Source: an uncultured Duncaniella sp. (GTDB taxonomy: Bacteria; Bacteroidota; Bacteroidia; Bacteroidales; Muribaculaceae). Taken from it: a stretch of DNA of 64,000 nucleotides. The stretch spans positions 1 through 64,000 of the forward strand of contig CAJURI010000001.1 of the NCBI GenBank assembly GCA_910588795.1. Direction: 5' to 3'. Shown in pieces: positions 34,021-42,764 of this stretch. The position numbers and the translations under genes are program-made. Numbering within the stretch: the stretch's first letter is position 1; each line of letters starts with the position of its first letter. The notes under the pieces are model-generated. The model saw only the letters and a program-made list of their open reading frames with translations. It was not told the DNA's origin and ran no database searches.

Positions 34021-37000
34021 ATGAAAGCGAAAGGACTTCATCTATTCCTGTTGTTGGTCCTCTTCCTGTCCTCAGCATCTGTGGAGGCTTATGCCCAGCA
34101 GCCCGGAGGAGGGAATGCAGGATACGCGACGAGCAATTCGTCGGTGACAGGTTTCGTTTTTGACGCCGAAGGCGAGCCGCTGCCGGGCGTGACCGTGAAA
34201 ATACCCAAAAAGAATGTCGCATCCGTTACCGACATCAACGGAGCGTTCTCGATCCACGGCAACTCGGGCGACGTCATCACGTTCAGCTATATCGGCAAGA
34301 AGCCCGTGGAACTTAAGGCCACAGTAGGCAAGCCCATGCGCGTCATACTCGACGACGACACCGAGACCATATCGGAAGTCGTGGTGACAGGTATCGTCAA
34401 CAAGGACAAGAACTCATTCACAGGATCGGCCTCGACCTTCACAGCCGACGAGCTCAAGATGGTGGGCGTGCAGAACCCCATAGCATCGCTCGCGGCACTC
34501 GACCCGGCATTCAACGTGCTCACCAACGAGCTTGCAGGATCGGACCCCAACCACATGCCCGACATCAACATCCGCGGAAAGTCGTCGGTGATAGGCGAGC
34601 GTGACGATGCCGTCAACGACCCCAACCAGCCCCTCTTCATAGTCGACGGCTTCGAGTCGACCCTTGAGGCAGTCTACAACATGGATGTCAACCGCATCGA
34701 ATCAATGACCATCCTCAAGGACGCCGCATCCACCGCCATCTACGGCTCAAAGGCAGCCAACGGCGTCGTGGTAGTGGAGACCGTGAAGCCCAAGGCCGGC
34801 CAGCTGCGCTTCAACTACTCCGGCTCGGTAGCCGTGTCGACCCCCGACCTCACATCCTACAACCTTATGGACGCCAGAGAGAAACTCGAATTCGAGCGAC
34901 TCGCAGGACGCTACACCCCCGGATGGGGCGCAGGGCCCAACGATTACATCACACTCAACCAGAAGTACAACGAATACCTCGCCAACGTAGCGAGCGGAGT
35001 CGACACCTACTGGCTCAGCGTGCCTCTGCGCACAGGCTGGACCCAGAAGCATGACGTGTATGTCGACGGCGGCTCCAAGGGCTTCATGTTCGGTATCGGA
35101 GGCAACTACTCGGGCACTACCGGTGTCATGAAGGACTCGAAGCGCGACAGCTACGGAGGCAAGATCGACCTCATCTACCGTCTGGACAAGCTCCAGTTCT
35201 CCAACAAGTTCTCCGCCACATACACCTCCACCAAGGACCCCGTGGTGGAATACAACCAGTATGCGAGCGCAAACCCCTATTACAAGAAATATGACGAGAA
35301 CGGCGATGTGAGCCGCTGGCTTGAGAACAGCACCTTCGCACGCGCCGCGAACCCGCTGTACAACGCATCGCTCAACAGCCGCAAGGAGAAGTCCAATCTT
35401 GTGCTCACCAACTATTTCATGGTCGAGTACAACCCGATCCACCAGGTGCGTCTGCGTGGTAAGTTCGGTCTGACCCACACCACCATTGACGGCGAGAACT
35501 TCATATCGCCCGAGGACACCCGCTTCGAGAGCTACGACCGCACCCGCAAGGGATCGTTCGCCTCGACCAACGAGAAGGCCACACGCTATGACGCCTCGTT
35601 CACAGCCATCTATGCCGATGTGTTCGGAGCCCACCGCATCAACTTCGCCGGTGACTTCAAGGCCTCACAGAACAAATCGCTCACCCAGGGCTACAGCGTC
35701 GTAGGCTTCCCTGAAGGGAACTACACCTACCCGTCGTTCTCCAACGGTTATCCCGAGGGAGGCGTCCCCACCTACTACGAGGACACACAGCGGTCCACCA
35801 ACCTTCTCGCCACCGTCAACTACGCTTACGACAACCGCTACCTCCTGGACGCCAACTACGCGCTGAGCGGATCGTCGGTGTTCGGCTCTACAAAGAAATT
35901 CACCAACACATGGTCAGTCGGCATAGGCTGGAACATCATGAACGAGAAATTCTTCCGTGAAGTGTTCCCCAACGTGTCGATGCTCAAGATCCGTGCCTCC
36001 ATCGGCAACCCCGGCAACCAGGGCTTCGACTCGGCACGCTCCATCATCACCTACAAGTTCCTCTACAACAGCTTCAACTACTTCGGCAACTCGACCATCC
36101 TCGACCAGTTCGGCAACCGTGACCTGAAATGGCAGACCACCATAGACCGCAACATAGGTCTCGATTTCCGCACCGACCGCTGGAACTTCGAGTTCGACTA
36201 TTACGACAAGAACACCGACCCGCTTCTCATAGGCATCTCAGTGCCCCTGTCGACCGGAATCACCGGGCTGTGGAACACCAACCTCGGCATACAGAAGTCG
36301 CGCGGCGTGCTCGCATCGGCGCAGTACTACATACTCCGCAACCTCAAGAACCGTCTGACATGGAACGTGCGTGCGACCCTGCGCCATGAGGACATCAAGC
36401 TCGACGAGCTCAACGGAGTGCTCGACGACCTGAACCAGGTAGGCAAGAACACCACGACCAAACGCTACTTCGACGGAGCAGACCCTGACGCCATATGGGC
36501 AGTGCCCTCAGCCGGCATCGATCCCTCCAACGGTAAGGAGATGTTCGTAAAGAAGGACGGCACATACACCTACGACTACAACCCCGACGACGAGGTGATA
36601 GTAGGCAACACCCGCTCCAAGATCGAAGGCACCCTGGGCACCAACTTCAACTACCGCGGACTCACCGTGGGTCTCAACTTCACCTACAAGCTCGGAGGCA
36701 AGGCCTTCAACGAGGCACTCTTCAACAAGGTGGAGAACATCACATCCTCACAGATGATCTACAACCAGGACAAACGCGCCTTCTATGACCGCTGGCAGAA
36801 GCCGGGCGACCATGCACAGTTCAAGGACATCGCCGACAAGGTCCCGACCCCGATGTCGTCACGCTTCGTGCAGCGCAACAATGTGCTGGCGCTCCAGTCG
36901 CTCAACGTGAGCTACGACTTCTACGAATTCGCATCACGCCTGAGGCTTGAATCGCTGCGCCTGTCGTTCTACGCCAACGACCTCTTCTGGTGGTCGACCA

Positions 37001-37071
37001 TCAAGCAGGAACGCGGAACCGCTTACCCGTTTGCCCGCAGCTACACACTCGCACTGTCTTTCTCATTCTAA
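34021..37071 (+). CDS. SusC/RagA-type TonB-dependent outer-membrane transporter
   Basis: The 1016-residue protein has a signal peptide (about 1-25), a carboxypeptidase-regulatory-like domain (VTGFVFDAEGEPLPGVTVKI, about 41-60), a TonB-box-like segment ISEVVVTG (about 117-124), a plug (about 130-255, with LKDAASTAIYGSKAANGVV) and a 22-strand barrel ending in SFSF with a terminal Phe. It imports large nutrients with the SusD partner. The nutrient is unknown: the operon has no glycosidase, peptidase or sulfatase gene. No N-terminal STN domain is present, so anti-sigma signalling through this protein is unlikely. Confidence 0.95.
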   Translation: MKAKGLHLFLLLVLFLSSASVEAYAQQPGGGNAGYATSNSSVTGFVFDAEGEPLPGVTVKIPKKNVASVTDINGAFSIHGNSGDVITFSYIGKKPVELKATVGKPMRVILDDDTETISEVVVTGIVNKDKNSFTGSASTFTADELKMVGVQNPIASLAALDPAFNVLTNELAGSDPNHMPDINIRGKSSVIGERDDAVNDPNQPLFIVDGFESTLEAVYNMDVNRIESMTILKDAASTAIYGSKAANGVVVVETVKPKAGQLRFNYSGSVAVSTPDLTSYNLMDAREKLEFERLAGRYTPGWGAGPNDYITLNQKYNEYLANVASGVDTYWLSVPLRTGWTQKHDVYVDGGSKGFMFGIGGNYSGTTGVMKDSKRDSYGGKIDLIYRLDKLQFSNKFSATYTSTKDPVVEYNQYASANPYYKKYDENGDVSRWLENSTFARAANPLYNASLNSRKEKSNLVLTNYFMVEYNPIHQVRLRGKFGLTHTTIDGENFISPEDTRFESYDRTRKGSFASTNEKATRYDASFTAIYADVFGAHRINFAGDFKASQNKSLTQGYSVVGFPEGNYTYPSFSNGYPEGGVPTYYEDTQRSTNLLATVNYAYDNRYLLDANYALSGSSVFGSTKKFTNTWSVGIGWNIMNEKFFREVFPNVSMLKIRASIGNPGNQGFDSARSIITYKFLYNSFNYFGNSTILDQFGNRDLKWQTTIDRNIGLDFRTDRWNFEFDYYDKNTDPLLIGISVPLSTGITGLWNTNLGIQKSRGVLASAQYYILRNLKNRLTWNVRATLRHEDIKLDELNGVLDDLNQVGKNTTTKRYFDGADPDAIWAVPSAGIDPSNGKEMFVKKDGTYTYDYNPDDEVIVGNTRSKIEGTLGTNFNYRGLTVGLNFTYKLGGKAFNEALFNKVENITSSQMIYNQDKRAFYDRWQKPGDHAQFKDIADKVPTPMSSRFVQRNNVLALQSLNVSYDFYEFASRLRLESLRLSFYANDLFWWSTIKQERGTAYPFARSYTLALSFSF

Positions 37072-37090
37072 ATCTTAAGGCAACCAAATC

Positions 37091-38581
37091 ATGAAACTAC
37101 TATATAAATCAATCACCGCGGCTGCACTACTCGCTTTCGGCCTTGCCGCCACCGGCTGCTCCGACTGGCTGGACTACACCCCGAAAGACAAGCAGACCTA
37201 CGACGAACAGTTCAACAACCGCACAGGATTCCACACCACGGTCAACGGCATCTACAACAACATGACCGGCAGCAGCCTCTACGGCTACAACCTGTCATAC
37301 GGCGCGCTTGACATAATGGGGCTATGCTACAAGATCGCAAACGCCAGCACCGCCAAATACGAGCTGTGCACAGCGGCCTACACCAGCTCGAACGCCGCAT
37401 CGACCATCAGCTCCATATGGACCTCGGCCTACAACACCATACTCAACATAAATGTGGTGCTACAGGCACTTGACGACCACCCCGGGGTGCTCCTTCCCGA
37501 GGACGAGCAGATGATACGCGGAGAGATGCTCGCCACACGCGCATGCATCCATCTTGACCTGGTGCGCATATTCGGCCCGGTCTACAGCGTCAAGCCCGAC
37601 GGACTTTCGGTGCCCTATGCCGACAAGCCCGAGATCATCAAGCGCAACCGTCTGAAAGTCGACGACATAATCTACAACAAGATCATTCCCGACCTCACGA
37701 CAGCACAGAGCCTCCTTAAGGATGTCGACCCGATCCTCACCGAAGGGGTGCTCAACTCCGACGGCGGAGACGAGGGGAACTGGTTCCGCTACCGCCAGCT
37801 CCGCATGAACTACTATGCCGCAACCCTCGTGAAGGCACGCGCCTACATATGGGTCAATGACTACACCAACGCCCTCACCGAGGCCAAGAAGATAACCGAC
37901 GACACCTATGCGCAGGAGTGCTTTCCGTGGGTCGACCCCGTGAAGCTACTCGCCAACAGCAGCAACCCCGACCGCATATTCTCTACCGAATGCCTCTTCG
38001 GGTTCTATGACAAAAAAATGTCGGATATATTCGCCCAGAACTTCAACGGCTCTCTCGACGCCGCCGTGGTGCTGAAGCCGCGCGAGGGGTACACGGGAAT
38101 CCTCTTCCCCAACACGGCCGACTACCGCCGTCAGTCACAGTGGACCGGCAGCACATCCATCGGCAGCAACGAGCTTGACTTCATAAAGTACAAGAGCTTC
38201 ACCACAAACGAGACCAACCCCGACTTCTGGGCCACTTTCTACGGGCTCATGCGCAAGAGCGAGGCCTACTACATCGCTGCAGAGGCCATAAACGGGCTGG
38301 GCGACACCTCCGGAGCCTGCGGATATCTCAACAAGGTCAAGGCCGCCCGCGGCATCGAAGCACTCGAGACCGACTCTCCGGCCGAATTCCTCAAGGAGCT
38401 GAAGCTGGAATACCTGCGTGAAATGCGCGGCGAAGGACAGATATTCTTCCTCCACAAGCATTTCAACCAGTCGTTCGCAGCGGCCAACGCCGACTTCAAC
38501 GGCCATGAGAAAGCCAACCGCGACAACCCCGCAGTATCGATACGCTACAATGTACCCATTCCAACAGGAGAAAACTACTAA
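37091..38581 (+). CDS. SusD/RagB-type nutrient-binding lipoprotein
   Basis: The 496-residue lipoprotein (LAATGC, Cys at 23; SDWLDYTPKD follows) caps the SusC barrel and captures nutrients at the surface. TPR-like helices are seen near 85-160 and the C-terminal RagB domain near 340-490 (RKSEAYYIAAEAINGLGD, then LNKVKAARGIEAL and LKLEYLREMRGEGQIFFLHKH). The family signature ARG near the C-terminus is intact. It follows susC by 19 bases and precedes the DUF4843 gene by 12. Confidence 0.94.
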   Translation: MKLLYKSITAAALLAFGLAATGCSDWLDYTPKDKQTYDEQFNNRTGFHTTVNGIYNNMTGSSLYGYNLSYGALDIMGLCYKIANASTAKYELCTAAYTSSNAASTISSIWTSAYNTILNINVVLQALDDHPGVLLPEDEQMIRGEMLATRACIHLDLVRIFGPVYSVKPDGLSVPYADKPEIIKRNRLKVDDIIYNKIIPDLTTAQSLLKDVDPILTEGVLNSDGGDEGNWFRYRQLRMNYYAATLVKARAYIWVNDYTNALTEAKKITDDTYAQECFPWVDPVKLLANSSNPDRIFSTECLFGFYDKKMSDIFAQNFNGSLDAAVVLKPREGYTGILFPNTADYRRQSQWTGSTSIGSNELDFIKYKSFTTNETNPDFWATFYGLMRKSEAYYIAAEAINGLGDTSGACGYLNKVKAARGIEALETDSPAEFLKELKLEYLREMRGEGQIFFLHKHFNQSFAAANADFNGHEKANRDNPAVSIRYNVPIPTGENY

Positions 38582-38593
38582 CAGGCAGAAATC

Positions 38594-39439
38594 ATGAAAC
38601 TAAGAAACATACTATATTTTGCAGCCGGCTCAGTGCTCGTCTCCACCGCCATGTCATGTTCACAGGAGGAAATAGAACCTTACAGCGGCCCCAAATCCGG
38701 CATATTTATCCAGCAGGTAAAGAGCACCAACATGACAGCCGGGCTTGTAGCATCCTACAGAGACACCTACGAGACATCTTTCGCATCGCAGGCTGCAACA
38801 ACCACCGAAATGCCGATCCGCTTCCAGGTCAGGACCATAGGGGATGTGACCCCGTATCCGCGCAAATACTCGCTTAAGGTCGACGAGGAAGGCACCACGG
38901 GTGTAGAGGGCACCGATTTCTCGCTTTCGAGAAACGACTTCATAATCCATCCATACCAGTCGATGGACACATGCATCGTCACCCTGCTGCGCACCCCCAC
39001 ACTGCGCCAGAAGACCCTTGCCGTGAAACTCAGGCTCGAAGCCAACGAGAATTTCGACCTGATATTCGATTCCTACAAGAACTCCGGCTCCTGGCAGATC
39101 GACGGCGACACACTGTCGTCACTGACATATACGATCCTGTTCTCGGAAAAATACGAAGAGCCTTTCTATTGGGAGAGTTTCGGTGAAGACTATTTCGGAC
39201 CGTTTACCGCCGCAAAGATGCTTGAGCTCGAGAAGGTGATGGGATGGACCTACAGTGACTGGAACAACGGTGGAAGCGGCTCATCGAAAGTCCAGTACGG
39301 GCGCATGGATTTCGCGGCAAACGCATTCAAGAACCACCTTCAGAAACTCGCCGACGCCGGCACTCCGGTGCGCGATGAGGACGGATCACTTATGCAGCTG
39401 CCCGGGTCCTATGCCGTAGACTATTCCGCTTATGAGTAA
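38594..39439 (+). CDS. DUF4843 lipoprotein
   Basis: The 281-residue lipoprotein (VSTAMSC, Cys at 22, followed by SQEE, a plausible surface export signal) matches DUF4843, found as the third gene of SusC/D operons. A beta-rich region is seen at about 70-190 (MPIRFQVRTIGDVTPYPRKY and TDFSLSRNDFIIHPYQSMDT), similar to Calx-beta-like modules. It is probably an accessory surface-exposed component of the transporter. It precedes the PKD-like gene by 23 bases. The ligand is unknown. Confidence 0.8.
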   Translation: MKLRNILYFAAGSVLVSTAMSCSQEEIEPYSGPKSGIFIQQVKSTNMTAGLVASYRDTYETSFASQAATTTEMPIRFQVRTIGDVTPYPRKYSLKVDEEGTTGVEGTDFSLSRNDFIIHPYQSMDTCIVTLLRTPTLRQKTLAVKLRLEANENFDLIFDSYKNSGSWQIDGDTLSSLTYTILFSEKYEEPFYWESFGEDYFGPFTAAKMLELEKVMGWTYSDWNNGGSGSSKVQYGRMDFAANAFKNHLQKLADAGTPVRDEDGSLMQLPGSYAVDYSAYE

Positions 39440-39462
39440 CCCAAAAACTTGAAAAAACGACT

Positions 39463-41070
39463 ATGAAATCAAAAATATTCAATGCGCTTGGGATCCTCAC
39501 CGCGTCAGTGCTCCTTACCGGCTGCTATGAGGACAAGGGCAATTACGACTATACCGAGATCGAGGAGCTGACCATCACACTCCCCACAGCCATAGAGGCT
39601 ATGGCAAATGCCGAGAATGTACAGTTCTCGCCGACCGTGGTCTCATCGGCCACCGGAAAGGAAATCTCCGCCGACGACCCCAACTACGAATATGATTGCC
39701 GCATATACTACACCCGCACCATCGACGGGATTTCGGAGGTATGGTATGACATCAATCCCGACAAAAAACAGGATGTGGACTTCTTTGTAGAGGCACCGGC
39801 CGGCACATATACTCTGTGGTACACCGCAAGGAACAAACACACCGGAATAGAATCCCATGCAAAGGGGTCACTCCGGCTGATCAGTTCGGTGTATGAGGGA
39901 TGGATGGTGATGTCAAACAACGGTGCTGACAACACGATGCGCCTCGACATGATATTCACCGACTCGAAAGGCCGTGAACTGGTGGCCAAAGGGATCACCG
40001 GCACAAAAGTCACGGGACTGACCGACGGCACACAGATAATGTACAACCCAAGCATGTATGCCGGCAAGGAGTTTGTCAACGTCCTTACCAAGTCGGGCAG
40101 CTACCGCGTATGGGACAACATGGAGATACTCGCATCCAGCAACCTGAAGCTCCTCGACTTCATCATGCCCACAGTCGAAGGCGACGCGGTCCACGTCTCC
40201 CAGATACATTATTATGCAAGCTACGGTCCCACAGCCACAGCTTGCGTCACAAGCGTCGGGAACGCATATGCCATCACCTCATCAGGAGCCGGCGCGTCAT
40301 ACGAATATCCGCTTAACGCAGAAAGCGTAGGGGGAGATCCGACCTACAGGGTGGCTCCGGTGATCGGCACAAGCATGGCCCGTAAAGGGAACTCCTCTTC
40401 GGCACTCTTCTATGACATAGACAACAAGCGGTTCATGGGCTGGAGCTACTACGCTCCCAACAAGAAACTGCTGTTCGCGCTCAACGACAACGATGAGGGG
40501 CAGCCCCAGGGACTGTTCTCGTTCAATACCGGCATGGACTTCGTCGACATGGAGAGCACACGCTTCTCCGACGGACTGGTCTACACCGTGCTGCAGGACA
40601 ACACCGGCCACCGGCATGTCTACGGCATCAACCTTTCGGGCTACAACAGCATCAAAAAGGAATCGGCCTACGACAATCTGAGCGGCGAGAACTTCGACAC
40701 GGCCACCGACTATGCCTTCCATTCCAAGTTCCCCTACATGTTCTACTGCAAGGGTAACAAGGTCTACTCCCACGGACTGGTGGACAACGCAGCCAAGGAT
40801 GTCCTGACCCTCGACGGCGGGGAGACCATAACGCTGATAAAGTTCAACCTTTACGGTAACATGCAACTCGACATGCTCAACAAATGGAAAGACGAGGAGT
40901 TCCAGAACATGCAGTACAAGCTCATCGTATGCTCCAGCACCGGCGGAGAGAACAGCGGCATAGTACGCTTCTACAATGTTGACACCAACGGCAAGCTGAC
41001 ACTCTACAAAGAGTTCAAGGGCCTTGGCGAAAAGATCGTCGACGTGACCTACCGCGAGCGCAGAGGATAG
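39463..41070 (+). CDS. PKD-like family surface lipoprotein
   Basis: The 535-residue lipoprotein (VLLTGC, Cys at 21, followed by YEDKGNYDY) matches the PKD-like family that ends SusC-SusD-DUF4843 operons. The N-terminal half (about 30-140) contains an Ig/PKD-like fold (PAGTYTLWYTARN near 113-125), and the rest looks like a propeller with repeated aromatic-Gly turns (SSALFYDIDNKRFMGWSYY, FSFNTGMDFVDM). It may bind the nutrient at the surface. It is the last gene of the operon; a strong terminator follows. Confidence 0.8.
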   Translation: MKSKIFNALGILTASVLLTGCYEDKGNYDYTEIEELTITLPTAIEAMANAENVQFSPTVVSSATGKEISADDPNYEYDCRIYYTRTIDGISEVWYDINPDKKQDVDFFVEAPAGTYTLWYTARNKHTGIESHAKGSLRLISSVYEGWMVMSNNGADNTMRLDMIFTDSKGRELVAKGITGTKVTGLTDGTQIMYNPSMYAGKEFVNVLTKSGSYRVWDNMEILASSNLKLLDFIMPTVEGDAVHVSQIHYYASYGPTATACVTSVGNAYAITSSGAGASYEYPLNAESVGGDPTYRVAPVIGTSMARKGNSSSALFYDIDNKRFMGWSYYAPNKKLLFALNDNDEGQPQGLFSFNTGMDFVDMESTRFSDGLVYTVLQDNTGHRHVYGINLSGYNSIKKESAYDNLSGENFDTATDYAFHSKFPYMFYCKGNKVYSHGLVDNAAKDVLTLDGGETITLIKFNLYGNMQLDMLNKWKDEEFQNMQYKLIVCSSTGGENSGIVRFYNVDTNGKLTLYKEFKGLGEKIVDVTYRERRG

Positions 41071-41094
41071 CCTCCGCCCGCCCGGCACATATCA

Positions 41095-41174
41095 CCCGGA
41101 GAGCAACAGGGACTGCCCCTTTTTTTGGATTGAGGGCATGTCAGGGTCCCCGCTGCTCTCCGGGCACTTTTTTT
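41095..41174 (+). terminator. Terminator of the SusC/SusD operon
   Basis: Arms CCCGGAGAGCA-CAGGGAC (41095-41113) and the complement at 41146-41164 form a long stem with one or two mismatches, followed shortly by seven T (41168-41174). The loop also contains a T-run. Confidence 0.88.
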
Positions 41175-41190
41175 CGTCAAATATTCTTAT

Positions 41191-41198
41191 TATATTTG
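41191..41198 (+). promoter_or_regulatory. -7 box of the potassium transporter gene
   Basis: TATATTTG at 41191-41198 fits the consensus; the T-run of the preceding terminator lies where the -33 box would be. The leader is about 24 nt. Confidence 0.55.
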
Positions 41199-41226
41199 CC
41201 GTGATTTCAAAGGTACAATCACTGAC

Positions 41227-42606
41227 ATGTCCATCAAGATTCCACGGAAGCTCCGATATCTGCTTCTACGACTTAACATAACAAGGCTGGTGACATTCGG
41301 CTATCGCTCGGAGGTGCCCGAGCGCAACATACTCATAGGGTATATCGTATATATGGCACTGGGATTCGCATGCCTGCTGCTCCCGTTCTCGACACGGGAT
41401 GATGTAAGCTGGATCGACAACCTGTTTACGGCGGCGTCGGCCATATCTACCACAGGGCTCGCCACTGTGGACATAGGCACAAACTACACCTTGTTCGGGC
41501 AGTTCATAATCCTCGCGCTGGTACAGTTTGGCGGCATAGGCTACATGACGCTCAGCTCATACGTCATATACCGTGTGACCCACCACACACTGAAACACAC
41601 CGACAAAGTGGTGAACACATCCATCCCCATACCTTACGGTATGAGAATGCGCGACCTTGTGAACAATGTCATCAACTTCACGCTCATATTCGAGGCACTG
41701 GGGTTTGTGGCGTTCTTCATAGCCTTTCATCACGCGGGCGTGAGCATGGCGGGATGGAACGCGCTGTTCGTGTCGGTATCGTCGTTCTGCACGGCAGGCT
41801 TCAGCCCGTTTGCCGACTCTCTGTGCAGCTTCAGCGGCAATGTCGCGGTCAATATCACCGTGGCGGTGCTGAGCTATGCCGGCGCAATGGGATTCATAGT
41901 GATAACCGACATATCCAACAAGCTCCGCGGCCTCACCTCCTCGCTGACATTCACATCCAAGGTGATACTCCTGATCACCGGTGTCATGACCGTAGGAGGC
42001 ACCTTGATATTGTCGGTCAGCCCGTCCATCGCGCCGGGAGGGAGTGCCGCCGACAAGGTATGGCTGTCGTTCTTCCAGACCATGTCGGCCATGACCACAG
42101 TGGGCTACAACACCATAGACCTCTCGGGACTGCGCGCAGGGCCGATACTGATGTTCTCTCTGATCATGTTCATAGGAGCATCCCCGTCGGGGACGGGAGG
42201 CGGCGTGAAATGTACGTCTGTGTCGGCGGTGTGGGGCTTCATACTGTCGAAGCTCGGCCTGAGCGGAGAGGTCACATTCCTGGGTCGCATCATACCCGCC
42301 TACCGCGTAGACACGGCACTCACAAGCGTGATCACCTACGGCCTCATGATATTCACAGGATGTGTCGTGCTCTCCTACAGCGAGCCGTTCAGGCTGTCGC
42401 AGATACTGTTTGAAGTCACCTCCGCGATAGGCACCGTAGGGCTCAGCACCGGGATCACCGCCGAGCTGTCGGCCATAGGGAAGCTGGCCATAATCGTCCT
42501 CATGTACATAGGGCGCGTGGGGGTGGTGACCTTCGGGTCGGCACTGCTGATCCGCACCCGCGCCCGCGAGCGCGGCAACATGCACAGGTCAGACCTCGTG
42601 GCATAG
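41227..42606 (+). CDS. TrkH/KtrB-family potassium uptake protein
   Basis: The 459-residue protein is the ion-conducting subunit of a potassium (or sodium-potassium) symporter. Its four pore loops each carry the expected Gly: AISTTGLATV near 77-86, SFCTAGFSPF near 186-195, AMTTVGYNTI near 289-298 and AIGTVGLSTG near 400-409. About eight to ten membrane helices surround them. Usually a TrkA/KtrA ring subunit is encoded next door; none is present in the window, so it must be elsewhere. Confidence 0.92.
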   Translation: MSIKIPRKLRYLLLRLNITRLVTFGYRSEVPERNILIGYIVYMALGFACLLLPFSTRDDVSWIDNLFTAASAISTTGLATVDIGTNYTLFGQFIILALVQFGGIGYMTLSSYVIYRVTHHTLKHTDKVVNTSIPIPYGMRMRDLVNNVINFTLIFEALGFVAFFIAFHHAGVSMAGWNALFVSVSSFCTAGFSPFADSLCSFSGNVAVNITVAVLSYAGAMGFIVITDISNKLRGLTSSLTFTSKVILLITGVMTVGGTLILSVSPSIAPGGSAADKVWLSFFQTMSAMTTVGYNTIDLSGLRAGPILMFSLIMFIGASPSGTGGGVKCTSVSAVWGFILSKLGLSGEVTFLGRIIPAYRVDTALTSVITYGLMIFTGCVVLSYSEPFRLSQILFEVTSAIGTVGLSTGITAELSAIGKLAIIVLMYIGRVGVVTFGSALLIRTRARERGNMHRSDLVA

Positions 42607-42726
42607 CGGAACCCTCCTCACACAGAATCTCCATAATTATTCCACAATAATTCAACTATTCCACAATAATTCTACCCGGCGAGGTAATTTCAGCGAATAT
42701 CAGGACGGGATATCGCAGTTTTTTCG

Positions 42727-42734
42727 TAATTTTG
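42727..42734 (+). promoter_or_regulatory. -7 box for the Ig-like lipoprotein gene, with a 15-bp direct repeat upstream
   Basis: TAATTTTG lies 30 bases before the ATG at 42765. Upstream, ATTCCACAATAATTC occurs twice (42639-42653 and 42658-42672), 19 bases apart; a spacing of two helical turns would suit an operator, but no regulator is known. Confidence 0.45.
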
Positions 42735-42764
42735 TGGGATTAATCCCTAATCCGCCTATTGAAG

